Positions 8,765 to 18,148 of a stretch of 33,722 nt of DNA are shown here, piece after piece. Source of the DNA: Alistipes sp. (GTDB lineage Bacteria; Bacteroidota; Bacteroidia; Bacteroidales; Rikenellaceae); the NCBI GenBank assembly GCA_017629985.1, contig JAGBWD010000007.1, positions 1 to 33,722 of the forward strand, written 5' to 3'. The notes beneath the pieces were generated by a model, which saw only the letters and a program-made list of their open reading frames with translations, did not search any database and was not told where the DNA came from. The position numbers and the translations under genes were made by a program. Position 1 is the first letter of the stretch, and each line of letters begins with the position of its first letter.

Positions 8765-10093
8765 ATGCAAAAACCTTCACTTTCATTTTGGCAGATGTGG
8801 AATTTGAGCTTCGGATTCTTCGGCGTGCAGATTGCCTATGCACTGCAGAGCGCGAACATCAGCCGTATCTTTGCAACGTTGGGTGCTGATCCCCACACGT
8901 TGAGCTTCTTTTGGGTGTTGCCTCCATTGATGGGTATGATTGTTCAGCCTATCGTTGGTGCTATGAGCGACAAGACATGGTGCAAATGGGGCCGCCGTAA
9001 GCCTTACCTCTACATCGGTGCCTTGGTGGCTATTATCGTCATGGCGCTGTTGCCAAACTCGGGAAGCTTCGAGATGACCGTTAAGGCTGCTTTGGCATTT
9101 GGTGCCATAATGTTGATGTTGCTCGACACCTCAATCAATATGGCAATGCAGCCATTCAAGATGATGGTGGGTGATATGGTGAACGAGGAGCAGAAGACAA
9201 AGGCATACTCTATCCAGAGTTTGTTGTGTAACGCTGGCTCGTTGGTGGGTTACCTCTTCCCATACTTCTTCACATGGATTGGTGTGCGTAATGTCGCTCC
9301 CGAGGGTGTTGTGCCAGACTCTGTAACATGGTCGTTCTATATTGGCGCTGCCATCCTTATCATCTGCGTACTCTACACAGGTGCAAAGGTTAAGGAGTGG
9401 AACCCCGAGGATTATGCAAAGTATAATGGCATCAAGCAGGAGGATAACAACGAGAAGAGTAACATCGTGAAGCTCTTGGTGGATGCTCCAAAGACCTTCT
9501 GGCAGATTGGCCTTGTGCAGTTCTTCTCATGGTTTGCGTTCCTCTACATGTGGACATACACCACAGGAGGTATCGCCGAGACTGTGTGGAACACCACAAA
9601 TCCTGCTACCGAGGGTTATCAGGCTGCTGGTGACTGGACAGGTGTTCTCTTTGCTGTGCAGGCCGTAGGCTCTATCTTGTGGGCTATGGTGTTGCCTATG
9701 TTCAAGAGTGCAAAGGTGGGCTACTCTGTGAGCTTGGTTTTGGGTGCTATAGGTTTCATCTCAACCTACTTTATCCACGACCAGTATATGCTCTTTGTGT
9801 CGTTCTTGCTCGTAGGATGCGCCTGGGCAGCTATGTTGGCAATGCCATTTGCGCTCCTCACAAACTCACTCTCTGGCAAGGCTATGGGAACATACCTCGG
9901 TCTGTTCAACTGCACCATCTGCTTGCCACAGATTGTAGCTTCGTTGGTGGGCGGTCTGATACTTGGTGTTGTAGGTGGCGAGGTTGTCGATGGCGTGCAG
10001 ACAGGTCAGGTGGCGATGCTTGTTGTTGCTGGTGTGGCGCTGTTGCTAGGTGCTGTAGCCGTATTTGGCATCTCTACCAAGCGCGAAGCGTAG
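8765..10093 (+). CDS. SLC45/GPH-type MFS sugar transporter, probable maltose/maltodextrin importer
   Basis: Inner-membrane symporter expected to bring maltose or short maltodextrins from periplasm to cytoplasm; 442 aa with about 12 membrane segments. MFS signatures are the N-terminal PIVGAMSDKTWCKWGRRKPYL loop (about 67-87, the loop 2-3 motif) and the first helix FWQMWNLSFGFFGVQIAYAL, typical of the SLC45-like transporters that accompany Bacteroidetes maltodextrin loci. It opens the operon and is followed after 60 bp by susC without a visible promoter. The context of starch-binding proteins and GH13 enzymes makes an alpha-glucan product its likely substrate; the exact sugar is inference. Confidence 0.9.
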   Translation: MQKPSLSFWQMWNLSFGFFGVQIAYALQSANISRIFATLGADPHTLSFFWVLPPLMGMIVQPIVGAMSDKTWCKWGRRKPYLYIGALVAIIVMALLPNSGSFEMTVKAALAFGAIMLMLLDTSINMAMQPFKMMVGDMVNEEQKTKAYSIQSLLCNAGSLVGYLFPYFFTWIGVRNVAPEGVVPDSVTWSFYIGAAILIICVLYTGAKVKEWNPEDYAKYNGIKQEDNNEKSNIVKLLVDAPKTFWQIGLVQFFSWFAFLYMWTYTTGGIAETVWNTTNPATEGYQAAGDWTGVLFAVQAVGSILWAMVLPMFKSAKVGYSVSLVLGAIGFISTYFIHDQYMLFVSFLLVGCAWAAMLAMPFALLTNSLSGKAMGTYLGLFNCTICLPQIVASLVGGLILGVVGGEVVDGVQTGQVAMLVVAGVALLLGAVAVFGISTKREA

Positions 10094-10153
10094 TAGAAAA
10101 CATAAAATACACATATAAATCATTATTAATTATTAACTAACACTAAAACACTT

Positions 10154-13100
10154 ATGAGAAAATTCTTAACTATGTGTTTGGGTATGGCCATTCTCGCAAT
10201 GGCTATTCCTGCCCAAGTGTTTGCCCAGTCGGGTAAATATGAGGTCAAAGGTGTGGTGGTTGATTCTACCGGAACACCGGTTATCGGAGCCTCTGTTGTA
10301 GAGCAGGGTACGACAAACGGTGTTATCACCGATGTTGGCGGTCAGTATGCACTGAAGGTTAGCAGTAGCGAGTCAGTAGTCGTTATTAGCTTTATCGGCT
10401 ACGAGACACAGACTCTTGTAGCTAGTTCAGAGCTACTCAAGAATGTGGTCCTCAATGAGGATGCAACTATGATTGATGACGTTGTTGTCATCGGTTATGG
10501 TACCGTTAAGAAGGATGACCTTACAGGTTCTGTTGTGGCTATCAAGGCTGATGATTTGAACCGTGGTGCTGTGGTATCTACACAGGATATGATGCAGGGT
10601 AAGGTTCCTGGTTTGCAGATTATCCCTGGTGATGGTGGCCCTAACTCTGGCTCTACTATCCGTATCCGTGGTGCTGCATCTCTTAACGCCTCTAACGACC
10701 CACTTATCGTTATCGATGGTGTGCCTGTAGCTAGCGATGCTGGTTCGGGTATGTCAAACCCATTGTCACTCGTAAACCCTAACGATATCGAGTCTTTCAC
10801 AGTGTTGAAGGATGCGTCAGCAACAGCTATCTACGGTTCGCGAGCTTCTAATGGTGTCATCATCATCACAACAAAGAAGGGTAAGGGTAAGAAGCTTAAC
10901 GTATCTTACAACGGCTCTTTCAGTGTCTCTACAAACACCAAGACTATGCAGGTTATGACTCCACAGGAGTTCCGTAACCACATCGATACCTACTTCCCTG
11001 CAGGTACCTCTGCTGGTGACAACGCTCGTAGTTACATGGGTACAAAGAATACCGATTGGCAGAGCCTAGTATTCCGCACAGGTCTCTCTCACGACCACAA
11101 TGTTAGCGTATATGGTAACTACAAGACCGAGGATGAGTCATTCGAGCTTCCATACCGTGCCTCTGTAGGTTATACAGGTCAGCAGGGTACTATCGAGACC
11201 TCAAAGTTCGATCGTGCTACTATCGACTTGAGCCTCTCACCAAAGTTCCTTAATGATCACCTCACAATATCGCTCAATGCCAAGGGTGTTTACACTCACC
11301 AGAACTATGCTGATGGTGGTGTTGTAGGTGCTGCAGCATTCTTCAACCCAACTGTTGATCCATACTGGAGAAATGAGGATGGCTCTATCGACTACACAAC
11401 TACTAATGGTTACTTCAACATTGGTGAGGATCGTGGTGAGCAGTTCCACCCTAACAACCTTGCAGGTATCAACCCACTCTCTATGCTTTATGATGTAGAG
11501 AAGTATGCCGATACATACCGTACATTGGGTAATGTTGCTATCGACTATAAGGTTCATGGCCTTGAGGCGTTGCGCTTCAACCTTAACCTCGGTTTGGACT
11601 GGTCGAAGACCAATGAGTTTGATGGTGTTAAGCCAGGCTCTATTCAGGCATACCGTGATTCAGATGCAGTAGGTTGGGGTAAGCACACCGACAAGATGTG
11701 GCTTCGCCGCAACCACGTTTTCGACTTCTATGGTAACTACAACGAGACATGGGGTAAGCACAACCTCGATGCAATGCTTGGTTACTCATGGCAGCACTTC
11801 TACGGTGGTAACCGCGATATAACCTACTACAACGAGACAGGTAAGCAGTTTGAGAAGAGCCTTGGTCGCTTGAGTCAGGAGGAGAGCTACCTTGTATCAT
11901 TCTACGGTCGTATCAACTACTCTTACGACTCACGCTATTTGTTCACATTCACTCTTCGTGCCGATGGTTCTTCGAAGTTTGCAAAGGATAACCGTTGGGG
12001 TTACTTCCCATCAGCAGCCTTCGCATGGAACATCCTCAACGAGCCATTTATGCGTGGTCAGGATGTAGTTTCAGCGTTGAAGCTCCGTTTGGGTTATGGT
12101 CAGACTGGTCAGCAGGAGATTGGTAACTACATGTATCTTGCAAAGTACTCTGTATCGTCTGGCGACCTCGATCACATGGCAAACATGGGTAGCGATGGTA
12201 TGAGCCACATGCTCACTCCAGGCGCTTATGACCCAAATATCCGTTGGGAGACAACAACTACATATAATATTGGTGTAGACTTTGGCTTCCTCGATGGCTT
12301 GGTAAATGCTAGCGTTGATGTATATCGCCGCGACACAAAGGATCTTCTAAACTGGGTTACAACACCTATGGGTGCTAACTTCGGTACTAACCTTCTCACA
12401 AACGTTGGTTCTATGCGCAACGAGGGTGTTGAGTTCTCTATCGATGTAAACCCTGTACGTACTGCAAACTGGAACTTGCGTATCGGTTTCAATGGTACTT
12501 ACCAGAAGACATACTTCACAAAGCTTAACACCAACAATGACGATAGCTATGCTATCTTCATGAACTCTCCAGGTACAGGTACTGGTGGTAACGACCTCCA
12601 GGCTCATAAGGTAGGTTGCACCCCATATACCTTCTATGTATATGAGCAGGGTTATGATGCAAATGGTAAGCCAATCCAGGATGGTTTTGTTGATCGTAAT
12701 GGCGATGGTAAGATTAGCGAGGCTGACCGTTACTTCTCTGATAAGACCCCATCACCAGACTTCTTCTTTGGTGTAAACCTTAAGTTGAGCTACAAGAATT
12801 GGGACTTCGGCTTTAATGGTCACGGTTCTATTGGCAACTACGTCTTCAACAGCTTCTATGCGCAGCACTCATCATCGACTATCGACACACGTGGTGGTTT
12901 GTCGAACTTCGCAACTACAGTTCTTCGCACAGGTTGGACCAAGACCACCTCTCCACAGCAGGATCGTTCAGACCTCTACTTGGAGGATGCTTCATTCTTC
13001 CGTTTGGATGATATCACCCTTGGTTACACCTTCGAGAACATTCGCAAGAGTGGTGTAAGCCTTCGTGTTGCTGCAGGTGTTCAGAACGTATTTGTAATCA

Positions 13101-13207
13101 CCAAGTATAGCGGTGTAGATCCAGAGGTTACAAGCGTATCGGGTATTGACGGTACCATCTGGCCACGTCCACGTATCTACTCATTGCGTGTAAACCTTAA
13201 TTTCTAA
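10154..13207 (+). CDS. susC: SusC-like TonB-dependent outer-membrane transporter
   Basis: Outer-membrane beta-barrel that imports oligosaccharides, energised by TonB; 1017 aa, usual SusC length. A signal peptide ends near AQVFAQ (25). It is followed by a carboxypeptidase-D-like regulatory domain (about 28-105, KYEVKGVVVDSTGTPVIGAS), the region preceding the plug with VVVIGYGTVKKDDLTGSV, the plug (RIRGAASLNASNDPLIVIDG), and a barrel ending in the aromatic terminus LRVNLNF. The partner susD starts 13 bp downstream. The protein belongs to the starch/maltodextrin locus and is therefore expected to carry malto-oligosaccharides. Confidence 0.97.
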   Translation: MRKFLTMCLGMAILAMAIPAQVFAQSGKYEVKGVVVDSTGTPVIGASVVEQGTTNGVITDVGGQYALKVSSSESVVVISFIGYETQTLVASSELLKNVVLNEDATMIDDVVVIGYGTVKKDDLTGSVVAIKADDLNRGAVVSTQDMMQGKVPGLQIIPGDGGPNSGSTIRIRGAASLNASNDPLIVIDGVPVASDAGSGMSNPLSLVNPNDIESFTVLKDASATAIYGSRASNGVIIITTKKGKGKKLNVSYNGSFSVSTNTKTMQVMTPQEFRNHIDTYFPAGTSAGDNARSYMGTKNTDWQSLVFRTGLSHDHNVSVYGNYKTEDESFELPYRASVGYTGQQGTIETSKFDRATIDLSLSPKFLNDHLTISLNAKGVYTHQNYADGGVVGAAAFFNPTVDPYWRNEDGSIDYTTTNGYFNIGEDRGEQFHPNNLAGINPLSMLYDVEKYADTYRTLGNVAIDYKVHGLEALRFNLNLGLDWSKTNEFDGVKPGSIQAYRDSDAVGWGKHTDKMWLRRNHVFDFYGNYNETWGKHNLDAMLGYSWQHFYGGNRDITYYNETGKQFEKSLGRLSQEESYLVSFYGRINYSYDSRYLFTFTLRADGSSKFAKDNRWGYFPSAAFAWNILNEPFMRGQDVVSALKLRLGYGQTGQQEIGNYMYLAKYSVSSGDLDHMANMGSDGMSHMLTPGAYDPNIRWETTTTYNIGVDFGFLDGLVNASVDVYRRDTKDLLNWVTTPMGANFGTNLLTNVGSMRNEGVEFSIDVNPVRTANWNLRIGFNGTYQKTYFTKLNTNNDDSYAIFMNSPGTGTGGNDLQAHKVGCTPYTFYVYEQGYDANGKPIQDGFVDRNGDGKISEADRYFSDKTPSPDFFFGVNLKLSYKNWDFGFNGHGSIGNYVFNSFYAQHSSSTIDTRGGLSNFATTVLRTGWTKTTSPQQDRSDLYLEDASFFRLDDITLGYTFENIRKSGVSLRVAAGVQNVFVITKYSGVDPEVTSVSGIDGTIWPRPRIYSLRVNLNF

Positions 13208-13220
13208 TTAATTAAAAACT

Positions 13221-14984
13221 ATGACAACAATGAAAACAAAATATTTTGTTGCAGCTGTTGCAGGTGCGTTGTTGGCTCTCACATCGTGTGTTAAGGATCT
13301 TGAGACTCTTCCATTGAACGATTGGGATGTAACATCGGAGACTGCATATGGTACTGACCGTACAGCTTATATTCAGGGTCTAGCAAAGATTTATTTTAAC
13401 TTCACGTCAAACGACACTACCGACTTGTTGGTTAGTGATGCTGGTGCTTCGGAGCTTATCCGTGCATTCTGGAGCTGCCAGGAGGTATCTACCGATGAGG
13501 TTAAGTGTGCGTGGGGTGATGCTTGGGCCGAGGCTATCAACCGCAACATGTATGACGATTCGGAGAACGACATGGTATATGGCGTCTTCGTGCGTACGTT
13601 GCAGGGTATCTCATACGTAAATGAGTATTTGCGTCAGACAACATCTGGCAAACTCGAGGAGCGTGGCGTAGATAGCTATCTAGCAAACGACATCGCAGGC
13701 TTCCGTGCCGAGGCTCGTTTCTTGCGTGCATACTTCTACTGGATGGCTATGGATATCTTTGGTGATGTGCCTTTCACTACCGAGGACTCTCCATTTGGCG
13801 CTGTAAATCCAAAGCAGAAGTCTCGTAAGGAGGTTTATGAGTTTATAGTATCGGAGTTGGAGGCGTTGGCAGCTGATGATTCAGCTATGCCTGCTGCGCA
13901 GTCTAACCGTCCACGTGCCGACAAGGGTTCTGTACTTGGTCTTTTGGCTCGTGTATACCTCAATGCCGAGGTTTATTGCGGTACTCCAGCTTATGACAAG
14001 GCAAAGCAGACTTGTGAGAAGATTTTCACACTTGGCTATATGCTTTGTCCCGAGTATGAGCCTCTTTTCCGCGGTGATAATGGCGAGAATCCACAGGCTT
14101 ACAACGAGTTCTTGTTCTCGGCATACTACGATGAGAATAATGCCAAGTCTTGGGGTGGTGGTACCTTCCTCACTTGTGCAGCAATAAACTCTAACGAGAC
14201 TCTTGCCGATACCGATATCGAGTATCAGGTTAAGGATGAGAATGGAAATCCTAAAGTAGATGCTGACGGCAATCCTGTAATGGCAACAAAGAAGATCTCT
14301 CGTCTTGGTGTTGGTGGCGGCTGGTTGGGCTTGCATATCCACGAGCATTTCGTGAATACACACTTCGCTCCAACCGATGTAGTCTTCAACGCAGAGGGTG
14401 ACGGTAGCTACACTATCGCCGATAAGCGTGGTGCAAACATCTTTGTTACTTCACGCCGCGAGAAGGGTGACTTCAGCGAGCTTCAGAACACATTTACACA
14501 GGGCTGGGGTTGCTGGAAGTATAACAATATCCCTCACGATGAGACAGGTCTTGCGTTCTGGGAGCGTACTGGTAGCCCTGACAAGCAGACAAACATCGAC
14601 TACCCATTGATTCGTTTGGGTGAGATCTACTTGATCTATGCCGAGTCTTGCGTACGTTTGGGTCAGGATGTAGCTTTGGCACAGACAAAGATGAATGAGT
14701 TGGCAGAGCGTACAGGTGTTGCACCTATCTCATTGCCTGGTGCATGGGACGATGCAGCTATGAAGTTGTTCCGCGAGGAGCGTGGTCGTGAGCTTTTGTG
14801 GGAGGGTCACCGCCGTACCGACCTCATCCGCTACAAGTCATACTGCGAGGGTACTTACGTATGGCCTTTCAAGGGTGGTAGCGTAGCTGGTCAGGAGTTC
14901 CCAAAGTATAAGGAGCTATTTGCAATTCCTGTGTCACAGCTTCTTGCTAACCCAGAGTTGCATAACCCAGAAGGATATAATTAA
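13221..14984 (+). CDS. susD: SusD-like surface glycan-binding lipoprotein
   Basis: Lid and binding protein of the SusCD pair; 587 aa from the first ATG. The ATG three codons later (13230) gives a more usual signal start, MKTKYFVAAVAGALLALTSC, with lipidated Cys at residue 23 of the long form. Residues after Cys (VKDLE) are charged as in surface-exposed lipoproteins. The body shows SusD/RagB features: the TPR-rich RFLRAYFYWMAMDIFGDVPF segment (about 165-190), the middle KGSVLGLLARVYLNAEVY, and the C-terminal ERGRELLWEGHRRTDLIRY motif. It is coupled to susC by a 13-bp gap. Confidence 0.96.
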   Translation: MTTMKTKYFVAAVAGALLALTSCVKDLETLPLNDWDVTSETAYGTDRTAYIQGLAKIYFNFTSNDTTDLLVSDAGASELIRAFWSCQEVSTDEVKCAWGDAWAEAINRNMYDDSENDMVYGVFVRTLQGISYVNEYLRQTTSGKLEERGVDSYLANDIAGFRAEARFLRAYFYWMAMDIFGDVPFTTEDSPFGAVNPKQKSRKEVYEFIVSELEALAADDSAMPAAQSNRPRADKGSVLGLLARVYLNAEVYCGTPAYDKAKQTCEKIFTLGYMLCPEYEPLFRGDNGENPQAYNEFLFSAYYDENNAKSWGGGTFLTCAAINSNETLADTDIEYQVKDENGNPKVDADGNPVMATKKISRLGVGGGWLGLHIHEHFVNTHFAPTDVVFNAEGDGSYTIADKRGANIFVTSRREKGDFSELQNTFTQGWGCWKYNNIPHDETGLAFWERTGSPDKQTNIDYPLIRLGEIYLIYAESCVRLGQDVALAQTKMNELAERTGVAPISLPGAWDDAAMKLFREERGRELLWEGHRRTDLIRYKSYCEGTYVWPFKGGSVAGQEFPKYKELFAIPVSQLLANPELHNPEGYN

Positions 14985-15037
14985 TATCATACAAAACTTT
15001 TTATTAACCATTTATTAACTAATTAATTCAAAAAACT

Positions 15038-15856
15038 ATGAAATTCGTAAAGTATTTTTGCGTTGCAGTAGCTGCTCTTTCAATGTTGGCAGCTTGCGAG
15101 AAGGAGGAGAAGACATCTGGTAGCGGTAACGTTATCACAAAGGAGACCGTTAAGGTTTACTCTGATGTATCTGCTACAGGTTGGACTGCTGTAGGTGTAT
15201 GGGCATGGAGCCTTGAGGATGAGTCAAACTACACTGGTGGCACATGGCCAGGTCAGGCTCTTACAGCAACAGAGACTATTGATGGTAAGACTTACCACGT
15301 ATGGGAGGCTCCAGCAGAGCTAGTTGGTCAGACTATCGGCTTCATCGTTAATGACTTCGGTACAAATGGTGAGCAGACTGTAGACCTTAAGAATCTTGAG
15401 ATTAAGAGCGAGGGTTCTTTCGTAGTTCTTACAGAGAAGGGTGCTGATGGCAAGTGGTTGGCAACTGTAAACGGTGAGCAGACAGAGGCTCCAGAGCCAA
15501 CTCCAGAGCCAGTAGTTGTTCTTGGTGACCACACTTGGGGTCTTATCGGTTCATTCAACAGCTGGGGTGCTGATGTAGCTATGACACTTGTTGATGGTTG
15601 GATGGTAGGTACTATCGAGATCTCTGCAGAGGATGCTGATAAGAAGTTCAAGATCCGTGCTAACGGTTCATGGGACGATCCTAACCCTAACTATGGTTTC
15701 AACACTTCAGAGGAGTATCCTACACTTCCAGTTGATGGTACACAGGTTCCTGCTACTTTCAAGGGTGGTGATATCGTAGTTGCAGAGGCTGGTACTTACG
15801 AGGTATCATTCACTATCGATGGTGAGAACGAGTACTTGAAGGTTTTGAAGAAGTAA
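15038..15856 (+). CDS. SusE/SusF-type starch-binding surface lipoprotein
   Basis: Accessory surface lipoprotein that binds starch; 272 aa, shorter than SusE (about 390) or SusF (about 490). The lipobox LAAC gives Cys20. The following EKEE is the acidic pattern of a Bacteroidetes surface-export signal. Residues about 38-135 form a CBM26-like starch-binding module (VKVYSDVSATGW, then GGTWPGQAL). After a Pro/Glu linker (TEAPEPTPEP) residues about 165-272 form a second module starting GLIGSFNSWG, the SusE/F C-terminal type. Trp residues at WAWSL, WPG and FNSWG are the likely sugar-stacking residues. It lies 53 bp after susD and is followed by two stem-loops before the first amylase. Confidence 0.88.
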   Translation: MKFVKYFCVAVAALSMLAACEKEEKTSGSGNVITKETVKVYSDVSATGWTAVGVWAWSLEDESNYTGGTWPGQALTATETIDGKTYHVWEAPAELVGQTIGFIVNDFGTNGEQTVDLKNLEIKSEGSFVVLTEKGADGKWLATVNGEQTEAPEPTPEPVVVLGDHTWGLIGSFNSWGADVAMTLVDGWMVGTIEISAEDADKKFKIRANGSWDDPNPNYGFNTSEEYPTLPVDGTQVPATFKGGDIVVAEAGTYEVSFTIDGENEYLKVLKK

Positions 15857-15874
15857 TTTCGTCACTCCATTATT

Positions 15875-15904
15875 AATACCGCGTGCGTGCGCGTGCGCGG
15901 TATT
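15875..15904 (+). other. GC-rich hairpin after the SusE-like gene
   Basis: AATACCGCG pairs with CGCGGTATT (9 bp) around a GC-rich 12-nt loop. It is followed by TTTCCCTTT and not by a clean T run. It may protect the 3' end of the susCDE part of the message or partly attenuate transcription into the amylase genes. Confidence 0.55.
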
Positions 15905-15911
15905 TCCCTTT

Positions 15912-15941
15912 GGTCGGGCGACTCTGATCGGTCTCCCGACC
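15912..15941 (+). other. Second hairpin before the first GH13 gene
   Basis: GGTCGGG pairs with CCCGACC (7 bp), with a smaller CGA/TCG stem inside. It lies 8 bp after the previous hairpin and 28 bp before the amylase start. Without a T tract it looks like an RNA-processing or stability element, not a full terminator. Confidence 0.5.
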
Positions 15942-15969
15942 CCAAAAACAACTAACAAACACAAACATT

Positions 15970-18090
15970 ATGAAACTTAAATCATTTATCGGTGTAGTTG
16001 TAGCTGCGATGCTCTCCTTTGTGATGGTGTCGTGTGCCACAAACGAGGCCAAGTTTGAGCTTGGCGACAACTCCCCTGTAGTGCCATTGGGCGTTACAAA
16101 GGGCGAGACAACACACTACCTTACGGACTACTATCCACAGTGGGTAGGTGCCGACAAGGTGACAAGCTCCGATGAGCGTCTTACACTTACTAACCTCGCG
16201 GAGGATTGGTCGGAGTTTGCCATAACCACAGATGCCGATGCCTTTGTGTCGAGCGTGGAGGTGTGGCACGATGGTAAGGCTCTCTCTATCGTGGTTCTTG
16301 GTGGCAAGCGCGATACCGAGGGTAGCTACATGTCTTCAGTAGGTGTTGAGGGTGGTGTAGTAAAGGTGGAGGCTACGCAGCCTGTTAAGGAGGCTGTTGC
16401 CGTGTGGCAGAATAACATCATTGAGGATGTAGTTGTTGAGGGTAATAGCATCGCTGTAGCTATTCCTGCCATCGCCAAGGATTATGCTCGCTCTGTGGTG
16501 CGCATCTTTGCAGCATCGGAGGGTGGCCGCTTCAACGACATTCTTCTTCCTTTGGAGTATGGCAAGGTGGTTACCGAGGCCAAGGATATCCGCCGCCAGG
16601 ATCATCAGTCGCAGGTTCTCTACTCGTTGATGATAGACCGTTTCAACAATGGCAATAGCGCCAACGACTGGAAGATTAACTCTCCCGAGGTGTTGGACAA
16701 GGTAGATTATCAGGGTGGTGACCTTGCCGGTATCACCGCAAAGATTAAGGATGGTTTCTTCGCAGATTTGGGTATCACAACAATCTGGATATCTCCTATC
16801 ACGCAGAACCCTTACGATGCGTGGGGTCAGAATGTAAATCCAGATACCAAGTTCTCGGGCTACCATGGCTATTGGCCTATCTATAGCACCGTTGTAGATA
16901 AGCGTTTCGGTACCGAGGAGGAGCTTCGCGAGATGCTCTCTACGGCTCACAACGACAATATGAACGTAATCCTCGACTATGTCGCTAACCACTTGCATAT
17001 CAACTCTCCAGTGCTTCAGGAGCATCCAGACTGGACAACAGAGCTAATCCTGCCTGATGGTCGCGAGAATATAGCATTGTGGGACGAGCAGCGTCTTACA
17101 ACATGGTTCGACAAGCATATCCCTACCCTCGACCTCGAGCGTAACGAGGTGTGTGAGCCTATGACCGACTCGGCGCTTCACTGGGTTAAGAATTTCGACT
17201 TTGATGGCTATCGCCACGATGCTTGTAAGCATATTCCATTGAACTATTGGCGTATGCTAACTCATAAGATGAAGTCTGCGATGCCCGAGCGCAATATGTG
17301 GCAGATTGGTGAGACCTATGGCTCTGTGGAGCTTATCGGCTCTTATGTGAAGAGCGGTATGATTGACTCGCAGTTTGACTTTAACCTCTATCACACCTCA
17401 CGTGATGTTATCGTAGATGCTAACCGCTCTATGCGCGACATCGCAGCCGTTGTTGAGGAGTCGGAGGCTGCCTATGGCTCGCACCATACAATGGGTAACA
17501 TCACCGGAAACCACGACAAGCCACGCTTCATCTCATTGGCTGGTGGTGATATGCCTCTTTGGGGTATTGACGACAAGGCCGAGGGCTGGCATCGTGAGGT
17601 TGTAGTGGGTGATATGGATAAGGGTCACGCAGGCTTGCAGCTGCTCAAGGCTATCATCGCCACAGTACCTGGTGTTCCTTGTATCTATCAGGGTGATGAG
17701 TATGGTGTTCCTGGTGCTAACGACCCTGACAACCGCGACATGATGAGCTTCGAGGGTTATAACGACTACCAGATGAAGGAGTATGCCCAGACCCAGGCCT
17801 TGATGAAGTATCGCCGTGCCTCTATGCCACTTATGTATGGCGATATCCGCACACTTTATGTTGATGATGCTGCGTGGGTGTTCTTGCGTCACTACATGGG
17901 TGAGTGGGTTTTGGTAGGTATGAATGTTCGTGATGCGGCAAAGAGCCTTCGTGTGGAGCTACCATCGTTTGCACAGTGTGGAGCGTTGGAGGTTGCTGTA
18001 GCTACGGAGGGTGCTTCGGCATCGTGCCTTGGTGGTGGTAACATCGAGGTAGTACTCCCTCCATACGGCTATGCTGTTATCAGCAAGTAG
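15970..18090 (+). CDS. GH13 alpha-amylase-family lipoprotein (SusG-like role)
   Basis: Alpha-glucan hydrolase, 706 aa, anchored in a membrane. The signal MKLKSFIGVV... ends in the lipobox VMVSC (Cys22). Residues about 35-200 form Ig-like N-terminal domains, the first resembling the N-domain of cyclomaltodextrinases. The (beta/alpha)8 barrel starts near VLYSLMIDRFNNG. Conserved regions are VILDYVANHLH, DGYRHDACKH with nucleophile Asp417, WQIGETYGS with acid/base Glu448 and TGNHDKPRF with the transition-state Asp516. A beta-sandwich C domain closes the protein (about 625-706). Being the largest GH13 of the locus, a lipoprotein, and downstream of susCDE, it is the likely surface starch-cutting enzyme, although its post-cysteine residues (ATNEA) are less acidic than those of its neighbours. 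Endo-action versus cyclodextrin preference cannot be read from the sequence. Confidence 0.92.
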   Translation: MKLKSFIGVVVAAMLSFVMVSCATNEAKFELGDNSPVVPLGVTKGETTHYLTDYYPQWVGADKVTSSDERLTLTNLAEDWSEFAITTDADAFVSSVEVWHDGKALSIVVLGGKRDTEGSYMSSVGVEGGVVKVEATQPVKEAVAVWQNNIIEDVVVEGNSIAVAIPAIAKDYARSVVRIFAASEGGRFNDILLPLEYGKVVTEAKDIRRQDHQSQVLYSLMIDRFNNGNSANDWKINSPEVLDKVDYQGGDLAGITAKIKDGFFADLGITTIWISPITQNPYDAWGQNVNPDTKFSGYHGYWPIYSTVVDKRFGTEEELREMLSTAHNDNMNVILDYVANHLHINSPVLQEHPDWTTELILPDGRENIALWDEQRLTTWFDKHIPTLDLERNEVCEPMTDSALHWVKNFDFDGYRHDACKHIPLNYWRMLTHKMKSAMPERNMWQIGETYGSVELIGSYVKSGMIDSQFDFNLYHTSRDVIVDANRSMRDIAAVVEESEAAYGSHHTMGNITGNHDKPRFISLAGGDMPLWGIDDKAEGWHREVVVGDMDKGHAGLQLLKAIIATVPGVPCIYQGDEYGVPGANDPDNRDMMSFEGYNDYQMKEYAQTQALMKYRRASMPLMYGDIRTLYVDDAAWVFLRHYMGEWVLVGMNVRDAAKSLRVELPSFAQCGALEVAVATEGASASCLGGGNIEVVLPPYGYAVISK

Positions 18091-18148
18091 TGTGGCAAGC
18101 ACAAATACCGCTTTGAGAAAGTATCTTAATCATTAAAACACAAATAAT

